64,000 bases of DNA from Symbiodinium natans (GCA_905221605.1 CAJNDS010002745.1:234501-298500); one strand, 5' to 3'. Shown: positions 11,401-20,844, counted from the stretch's first letter. Program-made: numbers and translations. Notes: generated from the sequence alone by a model not told the origin.

Positions 11401-12827
11401 CGGCCTCCCAGAGCTCTCCTATCCCCAAACCGCAAAAGGCTTTCGGCACCCGAAGGCGGTTTAGGGTTCAGGGTTTCGCGTTAAGGGTTCAGGGTTTAGG
11501 GTTGACTTTAGGTTAGTGTTTAGGGTTCAAGATTAGGGCTTAAGGCTTGGAGCCACCTACCTGTGCGTGTGTGTGGCCGTGCGCGTGTGTGCTTGCCTAT
11601 GGTTTTGGCGGCAGGCGGCTCGAGGCTTCATGTAGGGTTTCGGGTTTGAGGTTTAGGGCTTGAAGGTGTGGAATGCTGTCGCCAAGAGTCATGTTCCACC
11701 GATTGCAGAAAAAAGTCATGTGCTCCACGAAGAATCCTTGGTTGCCCAGCAGCCTTATGTTAACAAGGGTACCCTTTCTTGGGTTGGTTGCTTTAGAAGG
11801 GAACCTTGAAACCAAAAAAGGGCAAAAGGGTACCCCTAAACCCTAAACCCTACAACCCTGATACCAAGATTCGCACGGAGCACTCTGCGGTATAGGCAGA
11901 GAGGAGCAGGAGGTTGACTGTATTGAGCCAGCCGATGGCATCACTCCCTTGGGCGTTGTACCACGTGGTGAGCTCGGAAGAAATATATGGGGGAGCACTT
12001 TAGGGTTTAGGGTTTAGGGTTTGGGGTTTCGGGTTTCGGGTTTATGCTGCGCCAAGGTAAAAGGGAACAAGGATGTTGGCCGCCTGGCCGCTGAAGGGGC
12101 ACTCCTCGAGCCTGTTGATATAGTCCGGGTAGCACGCCGCATCCTTCAAGTAGGACCCTAAACCCTAAACCCTAAACCCTAAACCCTGAACCCTAAACCC
12201 TAAACCCTAAACCCTAAACCCTAAACCCTAAAGTAGGGACCCTTGTAAGGGACCTTTGGGGGTCCTGTAAAAGGGTTTAGGGGTTATGTAGGAGCTACCT
12301 AGGTATATAGGGACTCAGGGACTCAAGGAGGGACCCTTGTAAGGGAGCTTAGGGAGCTTCTTTAGGGGCTTATTTAGGGGTTGTTTAGGGGTTGGTTGGG
12401 GGCTACTTGGGTAATATAGGGACTATAAGGTGTACACAGGGGGTATATAAGAGAAATAAGAGAATTAGATTAAGGGTCCCTTCGAGGGGTCCCTCCTTAG
12501 ACCCCTTGAGTCCTGGTCGGCTTCGTACATGATGAGGACGATGTTGAACACAATGATGAGACCCATGATGGTCCTTGGGGACCACATTAGCCCTCAAAGG
12601 GTCTATGGTTCATGTATACCCTGACAGGGATGATAGTAGTATAGGGCATATTTTCATGTCAACCCTGAACTCTAAACCCTCAACCCTAAACCCTAAACCC
12701 TAAACCCTAAACCCAACTTTAGGGTTGATTTGGCGCCCAAAGGTCTCGAAGAGCTGGCTGAAGACAATCTTTGCGACATATATCCTGCGGAGCATCGCTA
12801 CCCCAAGCTTCATGGGTGTGCAGTTGC
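2453..12827 (-). CDS. EF-hand voltage-gated cation channel, many exons
   Basis: A single six-helix voltage-gated channel domain followed by paired EF-hands, in the plasma or an internal membrane. Exons joined in frame: 12737-12827 pre-S1; 12513-12573 S1 (LIIVFNIVLIMYEADQ); 12069-12143 loop; 11865-11972 S2; 11691-11753 S2-S3; 11147-11206 S3 (IDLVTVLLGWASVLLL); 9368-9438 S4; 8908-8989 and 8669-8732 S5; 7679-7770 pore helix; 6581-6653 filter; 6163-6209 and 6030-6063 S6; 5019-5084 charged helix; 4535-4607 and 3534-3611 EF-hand 1; 3170-3286 EF-hand 2; 2453-2515 tail. Donors are mostly GA or GC; acceptors are mostly AG followed by G. Codon phases agree at most junctions. Unresolved: the 4535/3534 junction lacks about four EF-loop residues, so a microexon may be missing; the S4/S5 and 8669/7770 junctions are loose. 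The exon at 3170 either ends at TGA or uses a GA donor to reach 2453. The N-terminus is not found; 14333-14446 is a candidate. It could be the last repeat of a larger channel. Confidence 0.75.
2743..2838. repeat. TTTAGGG telomere-like array
   Basis: About 13 copies of TTTAGGG, decaying on the right into TTTGGGG and TTTCGGG variants. It lies in the intron between the second EF-hand exon and the tail exon of the channel gene. Confidence 0.9.
3170..3286 (-). CDS. Channel exon: second EF-hand
   Basis: Starts after CAGAG with GAC AAG GAC GGC. Joined to the upstream exon end VLDE it gives the 12-residue calcium loop DEDKDGNLSYLE followed by F, so the intron splits the loop. The reading runs on through FFRRDPVIMHSLLQ to an in-frame TGA at 3170; a GA donor just before it would skip the stop. 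Confidence 0.75.
   Translation of the reverse strand, partial: DKDGNLSYLEFCKNLGNFFRRDPVIMHSLLQCSAPLPE
4411..4482. repeat. TTTAGGGG octamer array
   Basis: About nine copies of an 8-base unit with one extra G relative to the telomeric heptamer, homogeneous over the whole tract. Confidence 0.9.
4660..4999. repeat. CCCTAAAA octamer array
   Basis: About 40 copies of an 8-base unit with one extra A, nearly homogeneous, with a few 9-base AAAAA variants at the right end. It fills most of the intron between channel exons 5019-5084 and 4535-4607. Confidence 0.95.
5148..5310. repeat. CA-rich microsatellite
   Basis: A pure CA run followed by degenerate CACATA/CATACA units. It lies in a channel intron and has no coding potential. 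Confidence 0.85.
6581..6653 (-). CDS. Channel exon: selectivity filter
   Basis: Reads IVAGDSWGQISVPLI after an AG-G acceptor. Joined to the preceding exon it gives TLFQQIVAGDSWG, the pore helix and filter of single-repeat channels. The acidic residue in AGDSW would line the filter, but ion choice cannot be read off with confidence. The donor is GA. Confidence 0.75.
6695..7110. repeat. AT-rich diverged tandem duplication
   Basis: Two copies of about 210 bp share blocks such as tatatagtatattt, agggacca and aagaacccctcaa in the same order. It is far more AT-rich than its surroundings and contains no telomere-like motifs. It occupies part of the intron between the pore-helix and filter exons. 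Confidence 0.6.
7308..7396 (-). CDS. Orphan exon-like island inside a channel intron
   Basis: The minus strand is open through MDGAWNTSTASIYSIS and NMCRPLAKFYAAL, while the plus strand has stops. It sits between the exons ending FQQ and beginning IVAGDSWG, which join directly without it, so it is not needed by the channel. It may be an exon of a nested or rearranged gene. Confidence 0.35.
7796..8075. repeat. GGGTTTATA-type minisatellite
   Basis: A run of gggtttat(a/g) units with T/G/C variants. Open frames on both strands (GFIGFIGFM-type plus; NPINPINP-type minus) are products of the repeat and not genes. Confidence 0.8.
8774..8888. repeat. CCCTAAA telomere-like array
   Basis: About 16 perfect CCCTAAA copies forming most of the intron between the two S5 exons of the channel. 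Confidence 0.95.
9368..9438 (-). CDS. Channel exon: S4 voltage sensor
   Basis: Reads LSGVINLSLLRLTRLIR then VLRAIR, with arginines spaced every three residues over four or five turns, the classic S4 pattern. It begins after an AG-G acceptor and leads into the S4-S5 linker PEFYLLVTGL of the next exon. Confidence 0.8.
10060..10278. repeat. Direct repeat, left copy
   Basis: A copy of about 219 bp that recurs at 10645-10865 with only a few differences (for example cgccttcctg against cgcgttcctg). It contains one short telomere-like stretch. The pair brackets about 366 bp with no recognised motif, like a miniature LTR-type element, but I see no TG...CA ends or target duplication. Confidence 0.85.
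10645..10865. repeat. Direct repeat, right copy
   Basis: Near-identical partner of 10060-10278. The DNA between the two, 10279-10644, is G-rich with overlapping open frames on both strands; none carries a motif I recognise. Confidence 0.85.
11226..11345. repeat. CCCTAAA telomere-like array
   Basis: About 17 perfect copies in the intron between the S2-S3 and S3 exons of the channel. Confidence 0.95.
12319..12513. mobile_element. MITE-like inverted-repeat element in S1 intron
   Basis: Left end ggactcaaggagggaccctt; right end, read in reverse, begins ggactcaagggg and continues aggagggacccct. The right terminus coincides with the 3' border of the S1 exon, so the intron's GA donor is the second base of the element. 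A relative lies at 46736-46869. Confidence 0.65.
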
Positions 12828-13200
12828 CTGTAGGATTTAGGTTGTTTTTTTTGGCTTTGGGTTTAGGGTTGAAGGTTTAGGGTTTAGGGTGTCGAGTTTA
12901 GGGTTTGGGGCTTATAACCAAACTGAAATCGGGGGCCAAACTTCTACGGTCTGCATCATGGCATGTAGGAACTTCTGCAGGATTTAACTTAGAGCTATCG
13001 GGCTTTTCGGGCATACAGGGCATAGTGGGTGAGGGCTTACGGCTTTCCCCGCCGGGTTATACTAACGGTTCTAAGGCCTTCGGTAGAATAATGTAGACCA
13101 AGGAGTAACATACCAACAAAAAGGGCCCTTCTTCGTTTAAAGAGCTTTTAATAAGGGAACCTAAGTCCCCAAAAAGGGACAAAGGGCCGACCTCTGGGTC

Positions 13201-13310
13201 CTAGCAGCAGAGGCAGAGACACAAATAACAGAAAGACGGAGAAAGGAAGAGAGGGGGAGAAAGGGAGAGATGGACAGGAACAAGAACAAGGACAGGGACA
13301 AACGCAATGA
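13201..13310. repeat. Purine-rich tract
   Basis: A low-complexity run of agagacagaa, gagaaagg and gaacaagaac type motifs, about 85 percent purine. The open minus frame over it is compositional. Confidence 0.6.
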
Positions 13311-13469
13311 TGGAGACATCGCCGGGCTGTACATTCAAATTGTGAGCCCCCGAAGCACTCACCCCCAAATCCCCAAAACTCCCCAAAGTCATGAACTGCC
13401 CCGAAGCCGTTGAATTTCGAGCTACGCAGCCCATATCAAGCCACCTGACATCAAGCTTACCAACAAATG

Positions 13470-13540
13470 GGTTTAGGGGTTTAGGGGTTTAGGGGTTTAG
13501 AGGTTTAGGGGTTTAGGGGTTTAGGGGTTTAGGGGTTGAG
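13470..13540. repeat. TTTAGGGG octamer array
   Basis: About nine 8-base units with one TTTAGAGG variant. Confidence 0.85.
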
Positions 13541-13832
13541 GGTTCCCAGGTTCGGGGTTCAATCAGTTGGGATATAGAACTTCGGGAGAATGGTTTAGGA
13601 TCTTCTGCAGACTACTGTAAGTTGCATAATCACAAAGCCCTGGCATTTACCAAAGATGCGCATATCCAAAATATGGAAATGGAACAGGGCTCCCTTGCAG
13701 GTAGTTGGGTAGTTTCAGTCATTGAAACCTAGGGACCCAACAAATAAGGGAAAATGGCACAGGAGGGAGATGCTGGAAACTTTGCTCAAGTCAAGCCTTA
13801 AAGCCGAATCCTCATCCCGAAGCCCTAAACTC

Positions 13833-13895
13833 TTACGGTAGTTGCATGGTCCCTCAATATGGGGCCCTAGAATAAGGGACCATGTAAGTACCCTT
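13833..13895. repeat. Fold-back element of the GTAxxTxCATGGTCCCT family
   Basis: ggtagttgcatggtccct is mirrored by agggaccatgtaagtacc around a short AT/GC spacer. Relatives are at 15180, 26536-26690 and 40705-40760, with a half copy near 3741. Confidence 0.6.
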
Positions 13896-13995
13896 AGGAA
13901 AACCCGAGACCCTCAACCCTGACCCTAAACCCAAAACCCAAACCCTAAACCCTAAACCCTAAACGCTAAACCCTAAACCCTAAACCCTAAACCCT

Positions 13996-14070
13996 AAACC
14001 CTACACCTCACAGCAGCCCTGGGAGACCCCGGCATCCAGGTGTTGCGGGCACTTGCTGATGGTCGTTACA
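13996..14070 (+). CDS. Exon-like island, strand uncertain
   Basis: The plus strand reads ALGDPGIQVLRALADGRYK, ending at a possible GT donor; the minus strand is also open (VDLVTTISKCPQHL). CCCTAAA and TTTAGGG flank it. No family recognised. Confidence 0.3.
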
Positions 14071-14332
14071 AGGTCCACAGTAAGGATTTAAGGTTTAGGG
14101 TTTAAGGTCTAGGGCTTAGGTTTAGGGTTTAGGGCTAGGTTTCAGGGTTTACAGAGGTAAGACACCATATTAAAGGGAAGCTTTGAGATTCTTGCGTACG
14201 CGTGCTGCATCGAGCTGCTTGCTGTGCAGGAGTGTAGGTCGTGGGGTTTGCGTGTTTGACTGTAGAACTCTTGAACCCTTAGACAGGTGGGCGGAGGGTT
14301 TAGGGTTTAGGGGTTAGGGCTGCAGTCTCCGC

Positions 14333-14446
14333 ATCCCCCCGAAGGCACTCCTGATCGGAGACCACATGACGCTTCCATCCTCATCTAGCCAAGGCTTCTT
14401 GCCTGAATAGGCCTCGTGAAAGCGTGGGACGTTTGGGGCAAACTTC
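14333..14446 (-). CDS. Exon-like island upstream of the channel gene
   Basis: The minus strand is open through FAPNVPRFHEAYSGKKPWLD and GSVMWSPIRSAF. The coding character is strong and it is bounded by telomere-like arrays on both sides. It could be an N-terminal exon of the channel or belong to a separate gene. Confidence 0.5.
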
Positions 14447-14448
14447 TC

Positions 14449-14578
14449 ACCCTAAACCCTAAACCCTAAACCCTAAACCCTAAACCCTAAACCCTAAACC
14501 CTAAACCCCAAAACCCAAACCCTAAACCCTAAACCCTAAACCCTAAACCCTAAACCCTAAACCCTAAACCCTAAACCT
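14449..14578. repeat. CCCTAAA telomere-like array
   Basis: Two blocks of about eight copies each, split by one ccaaaaccc variant. Confidence 0.95.
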
Positions 14579-14988
14579 CAAACGAGACCTGAGTTCATGC
14601 TTGAGGGCTTTACTTTGGTGTGAGGCTTTGGGGTTTGGGGCTTGGGGTTTGGGGTTTAGGGTTTAGGGTCACTTGGCAAGCTTTCGAGGTTCTGGTATTT
14701 GTTTCTGCAGGGGAACGGTCGGGCGAGGACCCCCGCAGGCTTGGGAGATCCTTTTGGAGCCCTTGAACCACGTCTAGGGTTTAGGTTTTAGGGTTTAGGG
14801 TTTTGGGTTTGGGGTTTACGGTTTAGGGTTTAGGGTTAAGGGTTTCGGGTTTAGGGCCTAGGGTTTAGGGTTTAAGGTTTCGGGTTTCGGGTTCGGAACC
14901 CGCAAAGGTCCTCACCAGCGTGGTGCGTAAGTGGGGGTGCACCACTCGGGGTCCGCACGCCTAATTGGCTCTTTCATTGGATTCATTG

Positions 14989-15126
14989 TAGGGTTCTTAA
15001 GGGAGGGGGGGTATGTAACCCAAGGCTCCCTAGCAATTCCTACTACTCCCTAAGGCTCCCTAAGCTTCCCTAAGGTTCCCTTGGCACCTACCCCCCCGTG
15101 AACCCCCCTCCCTTAAGAACCCTATA
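14989..15126. mobile_element. MITE-like inverted-repeat element
   Basis: tagggttcttaagggagggg at the left end is mirrored by cccctcccttaagaacccta at the right, about 22 bp of near-perfect arms. The centre is rich in ctccctaag units. Confidence 0.65.
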
Positions 15127-15550
15127 GTTTCAGCACCAGTGCCGCAGGCCCCCGTTTCATAAGACACCCCTAAACGCCTTCTAAGGGTAGCTACATGGTC
15201 CCTTAGTATGGGCCCTAAACTGGGGACCCCTTATATACCCTCTAAAACCCAAGGGTGCATACTTCAGAACCCTTGAACTCAAGCCCCTGCATGTTGACAA
15301 CATTCTTATGCTTTTTAAAAAAACGTGACTCCTCGAAACTCCTCGAACATCTTTTCAAAACTTTGACCTGTACCCTTAAACTAACCCTAAACCCTAAACC
15401 CTATAACATAACCCTAAACCCTAATCCTCAAACCCTAAACCCTAAACCCTCAACCCTCAACCCTGAACCCTGAACCCCAAACCCCAGCTCCTCTACCCTA
15501 AACCCTAAACCCTAAACCCTAAACCCTAAGCCTGAAGCCCCGAAGCCCAA

Positions 15551-15614
15551 AACACCGCTCCTAGAGACCCTCGAGCCCATGGCCTGGTAGCGGAGGCTCT
15601 TCAAGCCTTCCAGG
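15551..15614 (-). CDS. Exon-like island
   Basis: The minus strand reads CLEGLKSLRYQAMGSR, with a telomere-like array immediately upstream. No family recognised. Confidence 0.35.
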
Positions 15615-15927
15615 CAGTTTAGGGTTTAGGGTTTAGGGTTTAGGGTTTAGGGTTTAGGGTTTAGGGCTTGAGGGGGTATGGGGTTTGGGATTTCAGGTAC
15701 TCTGCGGGCAGGTCAGTGTTCGTGACCCTAAACCCTAACCCTGAAATCCTAAACCCTAAATCACAAACCCTTAACTCTATAAACTTGTTTAGGTTTTAGG
15801 GCTTGGGATTCGGGACACAGGAACCACCAGCCAAAAGGCAACCTTACACCCTGAACCCTAAACCCTAAACCCTACACCCTAAACCCTAAATCCTAAACCC
15901 CAGGCACCTCATAAACATGGGGACAGT

Positions 15928-16048
15928 CTACATCCCCAACTCGCCTTCTAGCGTCTCATTCAGATGGTCTTGGTTCGCTTGCTTCGCGATCTCTGCTTGG
16001 AGGGCCACCGGCAGCGTTCGCCTCTTTGCGATCTTCTCCAGCGCTATC
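15928..16048 (-). CDS. Probable last exon of an unidentified gene
   Basis: Starts after an AAG-G acceptor and reads IALEKIAKRRTLPVALQAEI then AKQANQDHLNETLEGELGM to a TAG, 40 codons including the stop. The composition is that of a charged helix. The upstream side is a GGGCTTA array, so the intron is again telomere-like. Upstream exons may be at 16802-16900 or beyond. Confidence 0.55.
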
Positions 16049-16056
16049 CTTGTTCG

Positions 16057-16172
16057 GTTTAGGGCTTAGGGCTTAGGGCTTAGGGCTTAGGGCTTAGGGC
16101 TTAGGGCTTAGGGCTTAGGGCTTAGGGCTTCAGGCTTCAGGCTTAGGGCTTAGGGCTTAGGGCTTCAGGCTT
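16057..16172. repeat. GGGCTTA variant array
   Basis: About 14 copies of GGGCTTA, a T-to-C change of the telomeric heptamer fixed in all units. Two later units are GGCTTCA. Confidence 0.9.
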
Positions 16173-16801
16173 CGTGCTTAGGTGTTAGGGTGCAGGGTGC
16201 AAGGTTAGGAGTCTTTGGCGTAGTCTGGTTTGTGGGTTCAGAACTGTAGGGTTTAGGGTTTGGGTGTTTAGGGGTTGGGGCATAGGTCTCCAGGATCGAA
16301 GCTACCACGGACATGATGTAAGATATCGGGTTTAGGGTTTTAGGGTTTAGTGTTTGCCGCAAACCGATGCGGGTGCAGCCTGACTACCGGGAATAGAAGT
16401 AACTGGATACTTTGGTCAGGGGCTCTGGGGGCAAGTGGGGGGATGAATGTCCCCCCCCCCCCCCCATCCCTCCAAAATCCTAAACCCAACTCTAAACCCT
16501 ACTGCCCCCAGCACTCCCCAAATGGGCTCCCTGAAAGGGAACCTCTACCCCTTCTCTAACCTCTTCTCCCACCTCCCTCCCTATAATCACATGACATGAC
16601 ATGGTGCAAGGATGCTGCGAACTGGTGGTAAGAGCACTTAAAGGCTCTGTTGACCTAGTAGTCGACTTAGTATCTCCTACAAATCCTATGATACTCCCCA
16701 TTACCCGAAACCCTAAACCCCCCGTGACCCTGACAAAGACTCCTGGGTCTAGCCCGAAACCCTAAACCCTAAACCCTAAACCCTAATCCCAGTGTCTTGA
16801 A

Positions 16802-16900
16802 GGGCGCTTCGGACTTCGTCCACCATGGCAGCAACTGGTCTCTCGCTGGCGGCCGCGCGCCGGCAAAGGGCGCGCACGAGTTGCGGCTGTGGAGGCTGGG
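16802..16900 (-). CDS. Exon-like island
   Basis: The minus strand reads QPQLVRALCRRAAASERPVA then AMVDEVRSALQDT. An alternative is a first exon starting at the internal ATG before VDEVRSAL. The plus strand is open too and begins MAATGLSLAAARRQ, so the strand is not certain. Confidence 0.35.
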
Positions 16901-17788
16901 CAGGTCACTTTCCAACGGCTGCGGTCAAAGAGGGTTTTAGGTTTAGGGTTCAGGGTTCAGGTTTAGGGTTTAGGGTTTCGGAGGTCTCAGGGTTTAGGGT
17001 CAGGGTGTAGGTTTAGGGTTTAGGATTGGGGAGCCGAGAATAGCCTAGGAATGAAACGGGTGCCCCTTCCTGGGTAAAGAAGAGCCTAGAAGGGGACCCA
17101 AGCCCTAACAAGAGGGAATAAGGGCCTAGCACTGGGTCCCTAGCACTGGGTCCTGGGGTATAGGTTTAGGGTTTAGTGTTTTAATTCAGGGTTTGGGTTT
17201 AGGGCTCGGACGTACATAGGGGCTTTGGGGCCCAAGTATGTAAACGATGAGGTACTGGGACCTTAGGGTAATCCTTGAATCGCCAATCGGATAACATTCG
17301 GAGACTTCTGGATAGCAATCCTTTAATCTTTGGGATGAACCCTAAAGCCACCCAAAACCCTAAACCCAAAAGCCTAACCCTAAACCTGACCCTAAACCCC
17401 AAACCCCGAGATCCTACAGATCCTACCCTAAATCCTAAACCCTAAACCCCACCCCAAACCCCATACCCTAAACCCTAAACCCTAAACCCCAAACGCTAAA
17501 CTGCAAACCGAAACGAAACCCAAAACGCGAAACCCGAACCCCTAACACCAAACCCTGAACCCTAAACCCTAACCCCACACCCGAACGCATTCCTAAACCC
17601 CAGTTTAAGGATTAGGGTTAAGGTTTAGGGTTGAAAAGGTTTGAGGGTTCAGGGTTACAGGGTCTCATTGTTTTAGGGTTTCGGGGTCCCCTCGCTTGAG
17701 AGGCGCAACCTTAAACAAAAGCTGGCGCATTTGTTTGCCGATTTTGTTTTTTTAGTATTATTACATTATTATTATTTTTTTCTTTTTT

Positions 17789-17808
17789 GAGGGGGGGGGG
17801 GGGGGGGG
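17789..17808. repeat. Poly-G tract
   Basis: About 18 consecutive G next to a T-rich stretch. Confidence 0.9.
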
Positions 17809-17937
17809 CGGGTTAGGGTCTTCGGTTTAGGGTTAGGGGTTTAGGGTTTAGGGTTCAGGGTTTAGGGCCTAACGCCAAGGCTCCTAACCCCATGAGCATC
17901 TCTCTTTGTTTCAAAATATATTTCTCACTTAACCCAT

Positions 17938-17939
<2 letters not shown>

Positions 17940-17976
<37 letters not shown>
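17940..17976. repeat. Poly-C tract
   Basis: About 37 uninterrupted C running directly into CCCTAAA units, as if an array had slipped into homopolymer. Confidence 0.95.
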
Positions 17977-17980
<4 letters not shown>

Positions 17981-18110
17981 CCCTAAACCTCAAACCCCTA
18001 AGGGGTGCAACAGCTCACGCCCGAAGTGCTCCGCAAGCGGAGCCCTTTGAGTTCTTAGGGTGGGTTGGTCCTAGTCCTGTCTTCTAGGCAAAATAAAAAC
18101 TAAAGGTTTA

Positions 18111-18208
18111 CCCTAAACCCTAAACCCTAAACCCTAAACCCTAAACCCTAAACCCTAAACCCTAAACCCTAAACCCTAAACCCTAAACCCTAAACCCTAA
18201 ACCCTAAA
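18111..18208. repeat. CCCTAAA telomere-like array
   Basis: About 14 copies. With the next array (18305-18396) it brackets an 85-bp exon-like island. Confidence 0.95.
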
Positions 18209-18217
18209 CTCCAAGCC

Positions 18218-18293
18218 CTGAAGCGCTCTCTCCTGCGACGGCTCAATGTCGAAGACTCGGATCTCCGGCATGGCTGTGATGAGACCGCCGGGC
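18218..18293 (-). CDS. Exon-like island between two arrays
   Basis: An AAG-G acceptor is followed by LITAMPEIRVFDIEPSQER then ALQ, with GG at the 3' border. A clear example of an exon bracketed on both sides by pure CCCTAAA arrays. No family recognised. Confidence 0.5.
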
Positions 18294-18304
18294 CTTAGAA
18301 GCTG

Positions 18305-18396
18305 CCCTAAACCCTAAACCCTAAACCCTAAACCCTAAACCCTAAACCCTAAACCCTAAACCCTAAACCCTAAACCCTAAACCCTAAACCCTAAAC
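18305..18396. repeat. CCCTAAA telomere-like array
   Basis: About 13 perfect copies. Confidence 0.95.
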
Positions 18397-18574
18397 ATCG
18401 CTAGGGCCTTGGGGCTTAAGGGTTGTTTAAGTAGGGTTTCAGGCTTCAGGGTTGAGGGTTTGGGGCTGGGGGGGGGAGGGCTTAGGGCTTAGAGCTTAGG
18501 GCTTAAGGTTTAGGGTTTAGGGCTTAGAGTTTAGGTTCAGGCTTTCAGGGCTTAGTATTTCGGGCAAGCACAGC

Positions 18575-18655
18575 AGGATATCTCAAGGCCCCCGCAGCAC
18601 ACCCATGCAGCCATACCTTTCGGGCTCCTGGGCTTTATGCAGGGAGGCCTCGGGG
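18575..18655 (-). CDS. Exon-like island
   Basis: The minus strand reads EASLHKAQEPERYGCMGVLR then a TGA two codons on. It may be a last exon, or a donor may precede the stop. No family recognised. Confidence 0.35.
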
Positions 18656-18787
18656 TTTAGGGTTTAGGGTTTGGGGTTTAGGGTGTTGGGTTTCGGATTA
18701 ATGGTTTAGGGTTTGGGGTTTAGGACTTTGGAGTTTAGGGTTTGGGGTTTGGGGTTTAGGGTTTCGGGGCTTCGGGGGAGCCACAAG

Positions 18788-18838
18788 GGCACTGAAGGGG
18801 AGTATGAGTATGACATGCTAGCTTGGCGATGCCGCTAG
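18788..18838 (+). CDS. Exon-like island
   Basis: The plus strand reads GTEGEYEYDMLAWRC before a stop, after a possible AAG-G acceptor. The minus strand is broken by stops here. Confidence 0.35.
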   Translation, partial: GTEGEYEYDMLAWRCR

Positions 18839-18879
18839 AGTTAGCAGAGTGAGCGGCCCGTCCTTCTACGGTCTAGGGT

Positions 18880-19000
18880 TACCCTAAACCCTAAACCCTA
18901 AACCCTAAACCCTAAACCCTAAACCCTAAACCCTAAACCCTAAACCCTAAACCCTAAACCCTAAACCCTAAACCCTAAACCCTAAACCCTAAACCCTAAA
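18880..19000. repeat. CCCTAAA telomere-like array
   Basis: About 17 perfect copies. Confidence 0.95.
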
Positions 19001-19779
19001 TTCCTGTAACGTTGTTCCTTCTTCAGTGGCGGGCGGGGAACCCTACAGAAACACCTTTGCTCCTCTGTGAATGTGAGCTCTCCGGGTTTAGGACCCTAAA
19101 CCCTAAACCCTAAACCCTGAACCCTGAACCCTAAACCTCAAACACCCAAACCCTGGACCCCGAGCCCTTTAAACCCTGGATCCTCAGCCTTTCCGTGCGT
19201 AGAAGGCGGCCCTTTCATAATCTGGAGTGGACTCGTAATCCTAAACCCTAAACCCTAAACCCTAACCCTAAACCCAAAAACCTTAATTAAACCTTAAACG
19301 CTGAATCCTAAACCTTTCCTGGCATGGGAGGCGGCCCTTCTAAATGTGGAGTGGACTCGGAACCCTAAACGCTGAGCCTGGAACCTTAAACCCTGAGTCC
19401 TAAGCTGTTTCCAGTGGAATCGTGGCCGAGACGTAAGGGGAATGCATGCCTACGGCCCAAATCCTGAACCCTAAGCCCGAAACCCTAAACCCTAAACCCT
19501 GAACCCCACGCCCGATCCTTCAAGAGCACATCCCCGAAGGCTCGCGACACTGCCAAGCCTCAACGTTCAGGAGGGTTCAGGGGTTTGGGGGGCTCAGGGA
19601 GTTTAGGGTTTAGGCCTACACTAAACCCTAAACCCTAAACCCTAAACCCTAAACCTTATAACCCTAAGCCCGAAGCCCGAAGCCCGAAGCCCGAAGCCCT
19701 AAGCCCTAAGCCCTAAACCCTAAAACCGCATTTGGGGCTTGCGGTTGGTTGGGCTTCCCGTGCGTTTTTTCTGTACGAG

Positions 19780-19853
19780 GCCGAAGGATCCCGAAGCCCA
19801 TCCAGCACGCATGCAAAGACTTCACCAAAGGGGGCCATGTTGCTATATAGCAG
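19780..19853 (+). CDS. Exon-like island
   Basis: The plus strand reads IPKPIQHACKDFTKGGHVAI to a stop. Weakly supported; other frames are also open. Confidence 0.25.
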
Positions 19854-19984
19854 TAGGGTTTAGGGTTTAGGGTTTAGGGTTTGGGGTTTGGGGTTTGGGG
19901 TTTGGGGTTTGGGGCTTGGGGCTTGGGGCTTGGGGTTTGGGGTTTGGGGTTTGGGGTTTGGGGTTTGGGTTTTGGGTTTTGGGT

Positions 19985-20075
19985 TTACGGTATACTTGGG
20001 CCCTAAGAAGGGTTCCTACTGTAGTAGCCTGTGGCCCAAGTATATACCACATAGGTACATGGATCCTAAGGGTTC
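19985..20075. mobile_element. MITE-like element, CTTGGGCCC family
   Basis: ggtatacttgggccctaag on the left is mirrored by ggcccaagtatataccac on the right, followed by aggtacatggatcctaaggg. The same blocks build the elements at 48741-48850 and 60018-60120; a half copy lies at 17208-17268. Confidence 0.6.
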
Positions 20076-20286
20076 AGAGCCCAAAGGCGGGGGCACCTGG
20101 GGTTTAGTTCGTTTGTTTTTTTTTTTTGGGGGGGGGGGGGGGCAGGGAGGGGGGAGGGGTTCAGGTTTCGGGTTGAACTTGAAGGTTTGAGGCTTTTAGG
20201 GGTTTGGGGATTAGGGTGTAGGGGGGTCAGGAAAGCCTCGGAAGCTAGATGGTGGGGTTTTTGAGGCCAGGTAGGTATATTGAAGC

Positions 20287-20382
20287 TTAGGGCTTAGGGC
20301 TTAGGGCTTAGGGCTTAGGGCTTAGGGCTTAGGGCTTAGGGCTTAGGGCTTAGGGCTTAGGGCTTAGGGCTTAGGGCTTAGG
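20287..20382. repeat. GGGCTTA variant array
   Basis: About 13 units of the same variant as at 16057-16172. Confidence 0.9.
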
Positions 20383-20464
20383 GGAGGCATAGCAATGGGG
20401 TTGTGTAGGGTGGGAAAGTCAGCAGAAAACCAAGACTACCTAGCGACACTAAGGATTTACGGTC

Positions 20465-20630
20465 TTGCAAAGCTGTCAGGTGGCTGAAAAAGATGGGAAA
20501 GGAAGCTTTGGTATACACCTGCCGAGTGTTCTTTGTGAACATGTGCTGAGGGTCATGTACATACGCTTCATGGTACCGTTCTTGTTGGGGAGCTTTCTCA
20601 GTCGGCCAGTGCGTCTTGTTGAGATACTCC
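20465..20630 (-). CDS. Exon of an unidentified gene
   Basis: One of the longest exon-like islands. After a TTTAG-G acceptor the minus strand reads EYLNKTHWPTEKAPQQERYH, EAYVHDPQHMFTKN and TRQVYTKASFPIFFSHLTAL without a stop. The acceptor AG lies in the telomere-like repeat itself (TTTAG). I do not recognise the family. The overlapping plus-strand frame is less protein-like. Confidence 0.55.
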
Positions 20631-20844
20631 CTAAACCCTCAACCCTAGAACCCTATAACCCCAAAACCCAAAAGCCGTATAACCCTGTAACCAAACCCTA
20701 AAACCTGCACGTGAGAAGAAACAATGATGAGGTCTGGCCCCTTTCAATATACGAACTGCTGGGTTTAGGGTTTAGGGTTTAGGGTTTAGGGTTTAGGGTT
20801 CAGGGTTTAGGGTTTAGGGTTTGGGGTTGGGGGTTTAGGGTTTA

